Positions 27,627-36,225 of a DNA stretch of 64,000 bases are shown piece by piece. Under the pieces are notes generated by a model, which saw nothing but the letters and a program-made list of their open reading frames with translations, was not told the origin of the DNA and searched no databases. The first letter of the stretch is position 1, and every line of letters begins with the position of its first letter. The position numbers and the translations under genes were made by a program. Source of the stretch: Bacteroidales bacterium (lineage in GTDB: Bacteria; Bacteroidota; Bacteroidia; Bacteroidales; F082); assembly GCA_016290215.1 (NCBI GenBank), contig JAEETH010000010.1, forward strand, positions 28,697 to 92,696. The letters run 5' to 3'.

Positions 27627-27675
27627 TTTCAAGATTTCAATATTTCAAGATTTCAATATTTCAAATTTCAAGATT
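27627..27675. repeat. ATTTCAAGA-type short tandem repeat
   Basis: About five degenerate copies of a 9-10 bp ATTTCAAGA/ATTTCAATA unit sit just upstream of the transketolase C-terminal gene start. Confidence 0.6.
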
Positions 27676-27679
27676 GAGT

Positions 27680-27800
27680 TTCCCTTCGGGAATGGAGTTT
27701 ATTCGTTACATTATTTGCGGCGGCAAGAGAATTTGGCTAACCATAGCACCACTGGCCGCCGCAAACAAAAACAATCTCTGAACTCCATTCCCGTAGGGAA
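27680..27800. repeat. Dispersed ~120 bp nested inverted repeat, copy C, between the transketolase halves
   Basis: End hairpins are TTCCCTTCGGGAA (27680-27692) and TTCCCGTAGGGAA (27788-27800); the inner pair is GCGGCGG (27717-27723) and CCGCCGC (27756-27762). It lies in the gap between the two transketolase genes, one base beyond the upstream gene's stop. Confidence 0.9.
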
Positions 27801-27801
27801 T

Positions 27802-28644
27802 CTAATAATCCCCTAATGTTTCCTTCAACTGCGACAATGCATTTGCGGCCTGTTCGTCGTTGGGCGGTGTGCCGTGCCATTTGTGCGTGCCCATCATGAA
27901 GTCGACACCCATGCCCATCTCGGTGTGGGCCAAGATGAGTTGAGGTCTGCCCTGATGCGTGTTTTCACGAGCGAGTTTCAGGATATTCACAATGGCATGC
28001 ATGTCGTTTCCACTCATCTCCATGACATACCAGCCAAAAGCCTCGTATTTGGCGCGCAAGTCGCCGAGACTCAGCACGTCATCCGTGGGGCCGTCGATTT
28101 GTTTCTTGTTGTAGTCGATGATAGCAATGAGGTTGTCGATGCCCTTGGCGGGCGCATACATGGCAGCTTCCCAAATCTGGCCTTCCTCCTGTTCGCCGTC
28201 GCCCATGAGGACATAGACGATATGTTGGTCGCCGTTCAGTTTCTTGGCTTGTGCCGCACCGATGGCAACAGAAAGGCCTTGTCCAAGTGAACCCGAAGCA
28301 ATGCGGACGCCTGGCAAACCCTCAGCCGTGGTGGGATGGCCTTGAAGACGTGTGCCGAGGCGGCGGAAGGTAGCCAACTCTTTGACAGGGAAATAGCCGC
28401 GACGTGCCAGGATGCTGTAAAACATCGGGCTGATGTGGCCGTTGGAAAGGAAAAACATATCCTCGCCGTTGCCATCCATACGGAACTTGGCGGGGTCGAT
28501 TTGCATTTGATCGAAGTAAAGGGCTGTGACAATGTCGGTTGCGCCCAGCGAACCGCCCGGATGCCCCGACTGGCAGCCATGCACCATGCGGATGATGTCG
28601 CGGCGCACCTGAGAGGCGATTCTTTCTAATTCGTTGATGGTCAT
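27802..28644 (-). CDS. tktA: Transketolase, N-terminal subunit
   Basis: The 280-residue protein contains the thiamine-diphosphate domain: GCQSGHPGGSLGATDI near residue 25, a LGQGLSVAIGAAQAKKL helix and the TPP/metal motif MGDGEQEEGQIWEAAMYAP with the downstream NLIAIIDYNKKQ asparagine. It pairs with the C-terminal subunit encoded just downstream on the same strand to form one transketolase active site. The two genes are separated by 184 bp holding repeat copy C, which is longer than usual for a split transketolase operon. Confidence 0.9.
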   Translation of the reverse strand: MTINELERIASQVRRDIIRMVHGCQSGHPGGSLGATDIVTALYFDQMQIDPAKFRMDGNGEDMFFLSNGHISPMFYSILARRGYFPVKELATFRRLGTRLQGHPTTAEGLPGVRIASGSLGQGLSVAIGAAQAKKLNGDQHIVYVLMGDGEQEEGQIWEAAMYAPAKGIDNLIAIIDYNKKQIDGPTDDVLSLGDLRAKYEAFGWYVMEMSGNDMHAIVNILKLARENTHQGRPQLILAHTEMGMGVDFMMGTHKWHGTPPNDEQAANALSQLKETLGDY

Positions 28645-28717
28645 ATTATTAGTCTTGTATTTATTTGTAAACTATTCAGATTTTAATACCAATATCATTT
28701 TTCCTATGCTTTCTTTT

Positions 28718-28796
28718 GACTATGACTATTGACTATGACAATAACCGCTTTATAATATAGTTTATGCGGTCATAGTCATCGTCACAAGTCATAGTC
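28718..28796. repeat. GACTATG-type inverted repeat upstream of the transketolase operon
   Basis: Repeated GACTATGAC units on the left are matched by inverted GTCATAGTC units on the right, around a short AT-rich centre. The resulting hairpin would lie in the 5' leader of the transketolase mRNA if the element at 28852 is the promoter. A similar repeat occurs at 47636-47713. Confidence 0.7.
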
Positions 28797-28851
28797 CCAA
28801 GGTCTTGTGAATATTTATACCAAAAGTGATCATACACGTAAAATCTGACTG

Positions 28852-28859
28852 CAAATTTA
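28852..28859 (-). promoter_or_regulatory. Candidate -7 element of the transketolase operon
   Basis: Minus-strand TAAATTTG matches TAnnTTTG. The leader to the ATG at 28644 would be about 200 nt and contain the GACTATG hairpin. Confidence 0.4.
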
Positions 28860-28868
28860 CGGAAAAAA

Positions 28869-29057
28869 CTATTCCAAATCACCCTTATCCACTTTGTTTT
28901 TCTTTCGGTCGTAGTCCTTCTTCGACTTGTGCACCCTCGAAGGTCGCATACTGACCTGCTTGCCGTACTGCTCGATTTCCTTCTCGCGGTCGGCTTTGAG
29001 CAAGGCTTTTACGCTGCTGAACTGCTTTTTCTTGTTCTTTTTGGACTTGGATTTCAT
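28869..29057 (-). CDS. Small basic protein of unknown function (intact copy)
   Basis: The 62-residue protein is very rich in Lys and Arg: an N-terminal KSKSKKNKKKQF, then KALLKADREKEIEQYGKQVS, then PSRVHKSKKDYDRKKNKVDK. I do not recognise it; its composition suggests nucleic-acid binding, but this is a guess. It begins 34 bp after the hsdR stop and may be the last gene of that transcript. Two degraded copies lie at 39769-39928 and 42012-42188 with the same C-terminal pattern. Confidence 0.6.
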   Translation of the reverse strand: MKSKSKKNKKKQFSSVKALLKADREKEIEQYGKQVSMRPSRVHKSKKDYDRKKNKVDKGDLE

Positions 29058-29091
29058 GGTTTATGCTACTAATTTTCAATTGTTTCAATCA

Positions 29092-32000
29092 CTACGCTGC
29101 CCCACCATACTGCCTACTCACATATTCATACACCGCATCGCGGTAATAGGAAATGCTCTCATCGGAATAGCTCTCGGGCAACTCCTGATACAACAAGTCG
29201 CGGATGGTGATGTAAAGTGTGGCTTTGGTGATAGGTTTGTCGAAGGGATGGTCCATGCCTGCCAACTGCTCTTTGATTTTCTCCAAGAGGTCCTTTGCGA
29301 CCTTTTTCAGCTTCTTGATGTCCTCCTTGGTCAAGTCTTCTTTAAACAGCACATCGTACATCGAAAGTTGCTCGTCGTTCTCGAAGCCTTCCCTGACATA
29401 GCGCTTTTCCTCCTCGGTCAGGTCGTGTGACAACTTCATCAGTTCCTCAAAGGTCTTTTCTATCGTGGCACGGTTCTGCTCTTGGTTGTATTCTTTGATG
29501 ATTTGCTGGTACCGCTCATAGAAGTTGATGCGCGACGGATTAGCGGCCATCATCTGGGCAATCCGCTCTTGCAAGAGTTCCTGAATATCCTTCATCACCA
29601 GATTTTTCTCCTTGCTTCTGGCAAACTCGCTCCTAAGTAAGTCGAAATTGATGCCGCTGATGTCGAAACGGCGGCTGTCACCTTCCGAGATTGTAAGATT
29701 TTCCACTTCAAGATGCTCATTCACAATCTCGTTGATGGTCACGCTAAGATCAGTGATGTCGGCGTGCTTGCGCTTCTTTTGCAATTCTTTGTAAATGGCC
29801 TCAATAGCATCCTTTTGTTGTTTCATCTCTGGGGTAATATCCTCACGGTCAAGGTATTTCCACAGTTTCAGCAAGGTGGTGGCAAAGGTGCAGTAGGTCT
29901 TCCTGATTTCCAAGGTCTCACACATAGCGTTAGCAGCCTCTTTCAGCGACGAGAGCTTATAGAAACTTTCCGCTTCAATCAGTTGTTTTAGCTCAAAGCC
30001 ATGTTCTTTCAGGAATGCCGTGGCCGCTGCCATGGTTTCCACGACATGCTTGATAAGTTCCTGCTTGTCGAGGGTCGGGTCGTTGCCGCCATTGTCCCGA
30101 CACTGGGAAGCGTCGGCTCCTTCGGGATTGGCGGTATAGTCGGCCAAGGCCTGCCGCAACGCCTTCACAATGCCCATGTAGTCGATGATGAGGCCGTTGG
30201 TCTTGCCTTCGGCCACGCGGTTGGCGCGGGCAATGGTCTGCATCAGCGTGTGAGCTTTCATGGGTTTGTCAATGTAGAGGCACGACAGGGTCTTCACGTC
30301 GAAACCCGTCAGCCACATGGCGCAGACGAAGACGATGCGGAGCTTCGAGTCGGCGTCCTTGAACTCTTTGTCGAGTTCACGTTTCTCCATCTTCTCGCGG
30401 TGCGTCTTGATGTCCAAGCCCCACTTCTCGAAGGTCTGAATCTCGTTCTGCTCTTGCGAGACGACCACGGCCATCTCGGTTTCCTTCATCCATTCCAACT
30501 TGCGCGTCAGCTCTTGCACTTCCTGTTGTGAGTCACAGGCAGCAATGATCTGCTCCAAAGCCTTGATTTCTTGCTGCCAGTATTCCTGGGCATAGTCGTA
30601 CATGCGCACACAAGTCACTTTGTTGTAGCACACAAACATGGCCTTGCCCGAAGTCCAAAGGTCGCTATAGTGCTTCACGAAGTCCTGTGCCACAATGCGT
30701 AGCCTACTCCTGGCGGTCAGCAGGTGGACTTCCTTGGAAAACTCTCGTTCCAGTTTGGCCAACTGCGAAGCATCCATGTCACCAGCCTGCTCCAAGGCGG
30801 CGGCAATCTCCTCGTTGATTTCTGGGTTCTTCAAGTCCTTCAGTTTCTCGCCTCGGTTCTCGTAGAACAAAGGCACGGTGGCCTTGTCGTCCACAGCGCG
30901 TTTGAAGTCGTAGATGCTGACATAGCCGCCAAAGGTGCGGGCGGTGATGTTGTCGTTGGAAAGCAAGGGCGTGCCCGTGAATCCGATGCGGTGTGCCGTA
31001 GGCAGCAGGTGCATCAGGTTGTCGGCGAAGATGCCGTTTTGCGTACGGTGCGCCTCATCGCTCATCACGATGATGTCGTGGTCGGGATAGATGGGCTCGG
31101 CATTGGGGTCATTGAACTTCTGGATGAGCGAGAAGATGAAGGAAGGATTGCCTCTCAGCTTGGCTTTCAGGTCTTCACCGCTCGAAGCGATGAACTTCTC
31201 GGCCTTTACCTTGCCCAAGAGTCTGCAGTTCTCGAAAGTGTCGCTGATTTGTTTGTTCAGCTCGTCGCGGTCGGTGAGAATGACGATGGTCGGCGAGCCT
31301 TCAAACTTGCGGCGTATCTTCTGCGACAAGAACACCATCGAATAACTCTTGCCGCTACCTTGGGTATGCCAAAACACGCCCAACTTGCCGTTGAGATACT
31401 GGCGGTTTCGATACATCTCAACGGCTTGGTTCACACCGAGATACTGGTGGTTGCGGGCCAAAATCTTCACCGTGGTGCCGCCCGAATGGTCGTAGAGGAT
31501 GAAGTTCTCCAACAGATCGAGGAAGTTCTCTTTCTTGCAGATGCCGCGCAGCATGGTGGGCAGCTCGATGTTGCCCTCCTCCATCTCGTTGAGGCGTTTC
31601 CATTCGTGGAAAAACTCCCATTTCGAGTCAATGGTGCCCACCCGCGCCTCCAAGCCGTTGCTGAACATGATAAAGGCGTTGTGATAGAACAATTGCGGGA
31701 TGGTATCGAGATAGTCGCGGTAGTTCATGTTGAAGGCATCGACCACCTCCACGTCATGGTTTTTCAGCTCCATGAAAAGCAAGGGGATGCCGTTGACGAA
31801 GCCCACAATGTCGGCACGGCGGCGATAGAGGGCCCCATGCACCCACAACTCGCGCACACAGAGGAACTCGTTCTTGTCGGGCGCGTTGAAGTCGATGACC
31901 TTGGCGCGCACTTCCTCGGTCTCGCCGTTGGGTTTTATGCGCGTAACAGGTACGCCGTCGCGGATGTATTGATACTTCTGCTCGTTGATTTGCATCAGCG

Positions 32001-32259
32001 TCTGGCTGCTCATGCGCTCCGTCATGCGCTCCACGGCTTCTTGCAGTTGCTTCTCGGTGAGCCAAGGGTTGAGGGCTTTGAGGGCCTTGCAGAAATGACG
32101 GATAAGTAGCACCTCGTGGTAAGTGGCACGGCCTAACGTGCCGTCTTTGCCCATGGTCTCCTGGTCGAAGGCATAGACGCTCTTCCAGCCGAGTTCCTTT
32201 TCCATGAAATCGGCAGTGCTGCGCTGTATCAGTTGGTCTTCGCTGTAGTCGTGTGGCAT
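29092..32259 (-). CDS. hsdR: Type I restriction endonuclease subunit R
   Basis: The 1055-residue protein has the HsdR order of domains: an N-terminal nuclease (RRADIVGFVNGIPLLFMELKN, the D...E-x-K motif near residue 160), SF2 helicase motifs (HTQGSGKSYSM Walker A, VMSDEAHRT DEAH box, GFTGTPL, and motif VI ARANRVAEGK), then a C-terminal helical domain for assembly with HsdM/HsdS. It cuts unmodified DNA far from the recognition site after translocation. It is preceded by DUF2971 with only 2 bp between and is distal in the hsdM-DUF1016-hsdS-membrane protein-DUF2971-hsdR order. Confidence 0.96.
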   Translation of the reverse strand: MPHDYSEDQLIQRSTADFMEKELGWKSVYAFDQETMGKDGTLGRATYHEVLLIRHFCKALKALNPWLTEKQLQEAVERMTERMSSQTLMQINEQKYQYIRDGVPVTRIKPNGETEEVRAKVIDFNAPDKNEFLCVRELWVHGALYRRRADIVGFVNGIPLLFMELKNHDVEVVDAFNMNYRDYLDTIPQLFYHNAFIMFSNGLEARVGTIDSKWEFFHEWKRLNEMEEGNIELPTMLRGICKKENFLDLLENFILYDHSGGTTVKILARNHQYLGVNQAVEMYRNRQYLNGKLGVFWHTQGSGKSYSMVFLSQKIRRKFEGSPTIVILTDRDELNKQISDTFENCRLLGKVKAEKFIASSGEDLKAKLRGNPSFIFSLIQKFNDPNAEPIYPDHDIIVMSDEAHRTQNGIFADNLMHLLPTAHRIGFTGTPLLSNDNITARTFGGYVSIYDFKRAVDDKATVPLFYENRGEKLKDLKNPEINEEIAAALEQAGDMDASQLAKLEREFSKEVHLLTARSRLRIVAQDFVKHYSDLWTSGKAMFVCYNKVTCVRMYDYAQEYWQQEIKALEQIIAACDSQQEVQELTRKLEWMKETEMAVVVSQEQNEIQTFEKWGLDIKTHREKMEKRELDKEFKDADSKLRIVFVCAMWLTGFDVKTLSCLYIDKPMKAHTLMQTIARANRVAEGKTNGLIIDYMGIVKALRQALADYTANPEGADASQCRDNGGNDPTLDKQELIKHVVETMAAATAFLKEHGFELKQLIEAESFYKLSSLKEAANAMCETLEIRKTYCTFATTLLKLWKYLDREDITPEMKQQKDAIEAIYKELQKKRKHADITDLSVTINEIVNEHLEVENLTISEGDSRRFDISGINFDLLRSEFARSKEKNLVMKDIQELLQERIAQMMAANPSRINFYERYQQIIKEYNQEQNRATIEKTFEELMKLSHDLTEEEKRYVREGFENDEQLSMYDVLFKEDLTKEDIKKLKKVAKDLLEKIKEQLAGMDHPFDKPITKATLYITIRDLLYQELPESYSDESISYYRDAVYEYVSRQYGGAA

Positions 32260-32261
32260 AA

Positions 32262-32939
32262 CTATAATAACTCTATGGTTTTCAAACTAGGAAAGAATCC
32301 TGGAACAGAGTTTTCTTCCCTAATCATGTACACCCGAATCTTGGGATTTATGCTAGTGATTATTTTTCCATAAAAATCGCACTTTTCCTTAGGAACCCTA
32401 TCTCCTAGATAGACAGCCATAACCTTAATATAATAAAAAGCTGACTGGGAACCGAACTTGTCCTTTTCATACATCCTGACCGCCCGCACCTCATGTTCGT
32501 TCTGCCAAATGGAGGTTTTGACTGACAAGATTTTTTTAATTCTTTCCTTCTCATCACCTTCAACTATTGGCAGTTTATCCTGATAATTCACTTCCACCAA
32601 CTCCCACTCATTATTATGTAAATTAGTAGTTTGCAATTCGATGCAACACCCCTTATGGCTATCCGCATAATGTGACCACATCAAGTAATCATTCGGAAAA
32701 ACCTGATCATCTTGCTTTGTCAACAAAGAACAAACCCTTGTTCTTTTAGGATTGCCATAGATATTCTCATAATCATCTTCATTTAGTCCAACTTTGTTGA
32801 ATTTTCCTTCCATTGGGTCATTCAGCTCTTTATACACCGCCCCATAAAGACGGTTATTGACAATAATGTCAAGAAATCGTTCCAAGTCAGTAAGGCTTCT
32901 GTACTTATAATACGTTCTTTTATACAAATCTATTTCCAT
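32262..32939 (-). CDS. DUF2971 family protein
   Basis: The 225-residue protein has the DUF2971 signature: an N-terminal YYKYRSLTDLERFLDII, then LYGAVYKELNDPMEGKF, CSLLTKQDDQVFPNDYLMWSHYADSHKGCCIELQ, and a terminal conserved Tyr-rich region. The family is often found in defence islands and near restriction genes; biochemical function is not established. It lies inside the type I RM operon between the hsdS-end remnant and hsdR. Confidence 0.8.
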   Translation of the reverse strand: MEIDLYKRTYYKYRSLTDLERFLDIIVNNRLYGAVYKELNDPMEGKFNKVGLNEDDYENIYGNPKRTRVCSLLTKQDDQVFPNDYLMWSHYADSHKGCCIELQTTNLHNNEWELVEVNYQDKLPIVEGDEKERIKKILSVKTSIWQNEHEVRAVRMYEKDKFGSQSAFYYIKVMAVYLGDRVPKEKCDFYGKIITSINPKIRVYMIREENSVPGFFPSLKTIELL

Positions 32940-32957
32940 AGTATTGATATTTATAGG

Positions 32958-33011
32958 TTACACTTCCATCTCCCCTCCCATCAGCCTCGGCAGCAAACGG
33001 TCGCGGGACTC
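32958..33011 (-). pseudogene. Remnant of an hsdS 3' end
   Basis: Read on the minus strand this gives ESRDRLLPRLMGGEMEV followed by a TAA at 32958-32960. It nearly repeats the end of the intact HsdS (ARDRLLPRLMGGKMEM). There is no start codon in frame within a gene-sized distance, so it is only a 3' remnant. Confidence 0.85.
32966..33007. repeat. Direct repeat copy 1 (hsdS 3' end sequence)
   Basis: 42 bp that match 33871-33912 at 41 of 42 positions and in the same orientation. Together they bracket the 259-residue membrane protein gene. Confidence 0.9.
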
Positions 33012-33058
33012 CAGAGGCTTTTCTATTAACTATTATATATGATAACGTCTTCATAAAT

Positions 33059-33838
33059 TCAATGAATTGTTTTTTTGTTTTTCATTAGAACTTTAATAAT
33101 TCGTCCCTTTTTCCTAAACGTCTCGATTAAAAGCATACTGCCAAAGCAGCCAATCAAAAAACTTAACAATGTCATCATCGAGCTTTTGGAGAAATGATCA
33201 AGCCACCACTCAGGCATCAACAAATATACTGCGTATATTATTACAAATGCCACAGTTGATATCGTCAACAACATAGTTGACACACTCCGCTTTTCCTGGA
33301 ATTGTGCTATATTACCAATATAAGTATTTTGAATTGTCGTATTTTTTATTCTATGATTAAAAACAAGCTTATTATCTATATTGTTCATATCATCAGGTGC
33401 TTCAATAATAGCAGTATAATCGAAGCATTCTTTTGATATTAAAAGCCCTTCAACTCTAAAACATATAACGTTTCTTTTCTCCTCATCAATTCGGGATTTG
33501 ACAATTAGTCCACTTCCCAATGGACATACATTGACGGCTTTTACCACACATCCCTCTGGAAGAATTATTCTAATGTCAGTTGTTCTATCATCGTCTCCAA
33601 TATCATTTCTTCCAATATTAATAAATCCACCTTTCAGAACTTTCACATTTTTTGACAAGACTTCGTTTCCATAATGAAGTGAAAAGCCAGGGAATTCATC
33701 GGTTAACCCCTTTCCAATATCATAGGAATTGATTAAATAATGGTCGATTCGGCTTTTCTTCATCTGCCACCTGGCGATAAAATATGTAAAGATTATGCCG
33801 GCAATTCCTAAAACAATTGATATAATAGTACCTGTCAT
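33059..33838 (-). CDS. AT-rich membrane protein in the type I RM operon
   Basis: The 259-residue protein has one N-terminal transmembrane segment (MTGTIISIVLGIAGIIFTYF), a soluble beta-rich central part of about 150 residues (IRIILPEGCVVKAVNVCPLG, NVICFRVEGLLIS) and two C-terminal transmembrane segments around MLLTISTVAFVIIYAVYLL and LLSFLIGCFGSMLLIE. I do not recognise a named family. Its base composition is clearly more A+T-rich than hsdM, hsdS and hsdR on either side. It is bounded by a 42 bp direct repeat of the hsdS 3' end, suggesting it arrived as an inserted cassette. Confidence 0.7.
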   Translation of the reverse strand: MTGTIISIVLGIAGIIFTYFIARWQMKKSRIDHYLINSYDIGKGLTDEFPGFSLHYGNEVLSKNVKVLKGGFINIGRNDIGDDDRTTDIRIILPEGCVVKAVNVCPLGSGLIVKSRIDEEKRNVICFRVEGLLISKECFDYTAIIEAPDDMNNIDNKLVFNHRIKNTTIQNTYIGNIAQFQEKRSVSTMLLTISTVAFVIIYAVYLLMPEWWLDHFSKSSMMTLLSFLIGCFGSMLLIETFRKKGRIIKVLMKNKKTIH

Positions 33839-33847
33839 AGTCTTAGT

Positions 33848-35047
33848 TCATTTAATTTGTATTTTCATTTCCATCTTCCCTCCCATCAGCCTCGGCAGCA
33901 AACGGTCGCGGGCCTCGGTGAGAAGGCGGATTTGAGACAATAGCCCTTGCCTCTTTATATACATTGTTTGGAATGCTTCAAAAAACTCGTGGTTATTTGG
34001 AACAACAAGCTCAATTGAATCTATATGTTTTTTCCCGAGATGTGCTACCGTTGCGCCGACAAGTGTTTTCTCAAAAAACTTGATAGGCTCTTGAATGGCT
34101 TGGAAAATGAATCCTTTTATTCCTTCTTCCTTTGGCCTAAATGAGCAAGCTCGTTGAACAAGGTAAGCATCTCCGCCACTCCAGCTATTGATATGGAAAA
34201 TACCATCCATACCGACCACAATATCTCCATTCCGAACAATATAGTTAGCAGGTGCTTCTTCCGTTGTGAAATCTGACGTTGTACCATCGGGAATATTTCT
34301 AATCCTTAATATAGGCATTCCGTCACCATCACTATTGAATAGCATTCCGTCAAAAGCATAACCATATTGTACATCAACCATATCAACCAACTTCTTCCTC
34401 TCCCACCCCTCCGGCAGGCCATCCACCATCTTGGTGTTTTCATGCCCAGGGAAGCGCAACTCCACAAACCATTCCTTGTAGAGCCGCTGCGCCGCTTCCT
34501 CCAACAGCTTGATCTGCTTCTGGTAGTTCTCTATCAAGGTGTCGTAGCGGGAAAGGATGGTGGCGATGCGGATTTGGATAGTTTTATCAGGAATTTCCAC
34601 TTCCATACCAAGCAAGTCGTCATTGGCTAGACTTGCACGAGTCGTCATCGACGAAAAGGCCATAAATTTGGCTCTAAATTTCTTGGAGCGAAGATAATAG
34701 CCAATATACTCTGGAACAACTTCACCTGTAATTGGCCGAAGCCTTTTAGTGAATCCATTGTAGGTTGCATTGGGATAATCTTTAAGAGCCACAGAACTCA
34801 TGCCCAACTCATCCATCGTTTCGCTGGTTCTTGTAATAAACACATCACCTTTCTTAATAGAACAAGCTACTCTTTCTTTATTTGATGATTGGACCAGTGA
34901 ATCTAATGTGTCTGGCAAGAACCAATTGTTGAAAACATCTGAGAATGTTAGGAATGGGTAGCCACTTCCAAAGAATTGCCATCCTTTGGAAAGTCCATTA
35001 TGAACTTCGTAGAGTTCTCCCAACTTCACTTTTTTCCACTCGCTCAT
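33848..35047 (-). CDS. hsdS: Type I restriction enzyme specificity subunit S
   Basis: The 399-residue protein has two target-recognition domains separated by coiled coils. TRD1 covers residues ~1-165, then comes a helix with RIATILSRYDTLIENYQKQIKLLEEAAQ. TRD2 covers residues ~215-355, ending in a second helix around RQGLLSQIRLLTEARDRLLPRLMGG. It determines the DNA sequence recognised by the methylase and nuclease. Its start overlaps the DUF1016 stop by 4 bp (ATGA). The 3' end sequence recurs as a remnant at 32958-33011. Confidence 0.94.
   Translation of the reverse strand: MSEWKKVKLGELYEVHNGLSKGWQFFGSGYPFLTFSDVFNNWFLPDTLDSLVQSSNKERVACSIKKGDVFITRTSETMDELGMSSVALKDYPNATYNGFTKRLRPITGEVVPEYIGYYLRSKKFRAKFMAFSSMTTRASLANDDLLGMEVEIPDKTIQIRIATILSRYDTLIENYQKQIKLLEEAAQRLYKEWFVELRFPGHENTKMVDGLPEGWERKKLVDMVDVQYGYAFDGMLFNSDGDGMPILRIRNIPDGTTSDFTTEEAPANYIVRNGDIVVGMDGIFHINSWSGGDAYLVQRACSFRPKEEGIKGFIFQAIQEPIKFFEKTLVGATVAHLGKKHIDSIELVVPNNHEFFEAFQTMYIKRQGLLSQIRLLTEARDRLLPRLMGGKMEMKIQIK
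33871..33912. repeat. Direct repeat copy 2 (hsdS 3' end, within hsdS)
   Basis: Lies inside hsdS and encodes ARDRLLPRLMGGK. It matches the copy at 32966-33007 with one mismatch in 42 bp. Confidence 0.9.
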
Positions 35048-36225
35048 TCCTTGTCCTCCTTCTTGCTACTCTCATTATACACCCTTTGCAGTTCTTCCTT
35101 CGGAGGCAGGACTTTCAAGAGTTCGGGGTCCATTTCGTCGGCAGTCATATAGGTGGCCACTCCCATTGGCTGCTTGAAGTCCTGCATGATGTATCCGGCA
35201 TAGTCCTTGTCTGCATTCTTGCAGAGGATGATGCCGATAGGAGCCTCTTCGTGACTGCGGCGGTCGTCGTCGTTCAATATCCGCAGATAGGCACTCAACT
35301 GCGCAAGATAGCCAACCTTGAATTTTCCGTTCTTCAGCTCGAACACGACGGTTCTGTTCAGGTCGCGATTAAAGAACAAGAGATCTACCCAGTGGTCGTG
35401 CCCCAGTTTATCATAGTGAACCTGACTACCGCAGAAAGCGAAGCCTCGCCCAAAGGTCATGATGAAGTTTTTCACGTTGTGGACAATATTACTCTCTATC
35501 ACTTGTTCGTCCACATCCTCATCGTGCATACCCAGCTCCTCCACGTTGATAAAGTCAAGCAGATATTCGTCCTTGAACATCCGAATGGCGCGATACGCTT
35601 GCTTGTAGTCGGGGATGGTCGCAAGGAAATTGTTGGGCATCTTGTCCTGATGGTGGTATAGATCCTGCTTGATAATGCCAGGCAAGTCTTCGGTAGTAGG
35701 TTTATATTTGTGGCAATATCGTATGTAGAACAGGCGTTCATCGAAGTCCTTCGCGTGATTGATGATTACAATATGATGCGTGAAACTGATGCTCAGGAAC
35801 TCCGCAAGGGGGAACTCCACATAATTCGTCAGTTGTAACTGACGAATTGCAATCATTTCATTTTCAGCATTATCAGCACTAATGCCATCCGTTATCGACC
35901 GTGAATTTAAAGATTCGTCAGTCGCAACTGACGAATTGGTTTCGATACTATTCCACGCCTCATAAAACAGGCGCATATTTTTCAGATTCGTCTCACTGAA
36001 TCCCCGAAGTCCTGGAAGCTCAAGTCGGAGGCTATCGCTAATCTGTTTGAGTGCACCAGTCCCCCAACCATGATTGCGCGTGTTCATAGAGATATACCTG
36101 CCAACACCAAAGTACAACGCCAGCTGCTCTTGATTAACAGCCTTGACAGCCCGCGCCTGACTTTGAAGAATTGCGGTCTTGATAATAACTACAGCATTTT
36201 GATATGTCTTGCCATCCTGTTTCAT
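35044..36225 (-). CDS. DUF1016 (YhcG-like) PDDEXK nuclease protein in the RM operon
   Basis: The frame extends to a TTG at 36240, but the ATG at 36225 is preferred: it overlaps the hsdM stop as ATGA and has GGGAGG upstream. The 393-residue protein has an N-terminal DUF1016 domain (KAVNQEQLALYFGVGRYISM, GWGTGALKQISDSLRLELPG), a variable linker (~130-180) carrying two palindrome-encoded peptides, and a C-terminal PDDEXK domain with HWVDLLFF and VVFELKNGKF. YhcG-like proteins often accompany type I RM genes; their job is not settled. Its stop overlaps the hsdS start by 4 bp. Confidence 0.88.
   Translation of the reverse strand: MKQDGKTYQNAVVIIKTAILQSQARAVKAVNQEQLALYFGVGRYISMNTRNHGWGTGALKQISDSLRLELPGLRGFSETNLKNMRLFYEAWNSIETNSSVATDESLNSRSITDGISADNAENEMIAIRQLQLTNYVEFPLAEFLSISFTHHIVIINHAKDFDERLFYIRYCHKYKPTTEDLPGIIKQDLYHHQDKMPNNFLATIPDYKQAYRAIRMFKDEYLLDFINVEELGMHDEDVDEQVIESNIVHNVKNFIMTFGRGFAFCGSQVHYDKLGHDHWVDLLFFNRDLNRTVVFELKNGKFKVGYLAQLSAYLRILNDDDRRSHEEAPIGIILCKNADKDYAGYIMQDFKQPMGVATYMTADEMDPELLKVLPPKEELQRVYNESSKKEDKE
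35824..35848. repeat. Coding-embedded palindrome, copy 1
   Basis: ATTCGTCAGTTGTAACTGAC then GAATT is a near-perfect palindrome around the central TTGTAA. Read on the minus strand in frame it contributes IRQLQLTN to the DUF1016 protein. Confidence 0.85.
35913..35937. repeat. Coding-embedded palindrome, copy 2
   Basis: Almost the same palindrome as 35824-35848 (central TCGCAA instead of TTGTAA). In the minus-strand frame it is read in a different register and contributes NSSVATDES. Confidence 0.85.

Noticed and set aside
28885-29088. Second open frame overlapping the small basic gene
   Set aside because: The pseudogene copies at 39769 and 42012 preserve the 28869-29057 frame, not this one.
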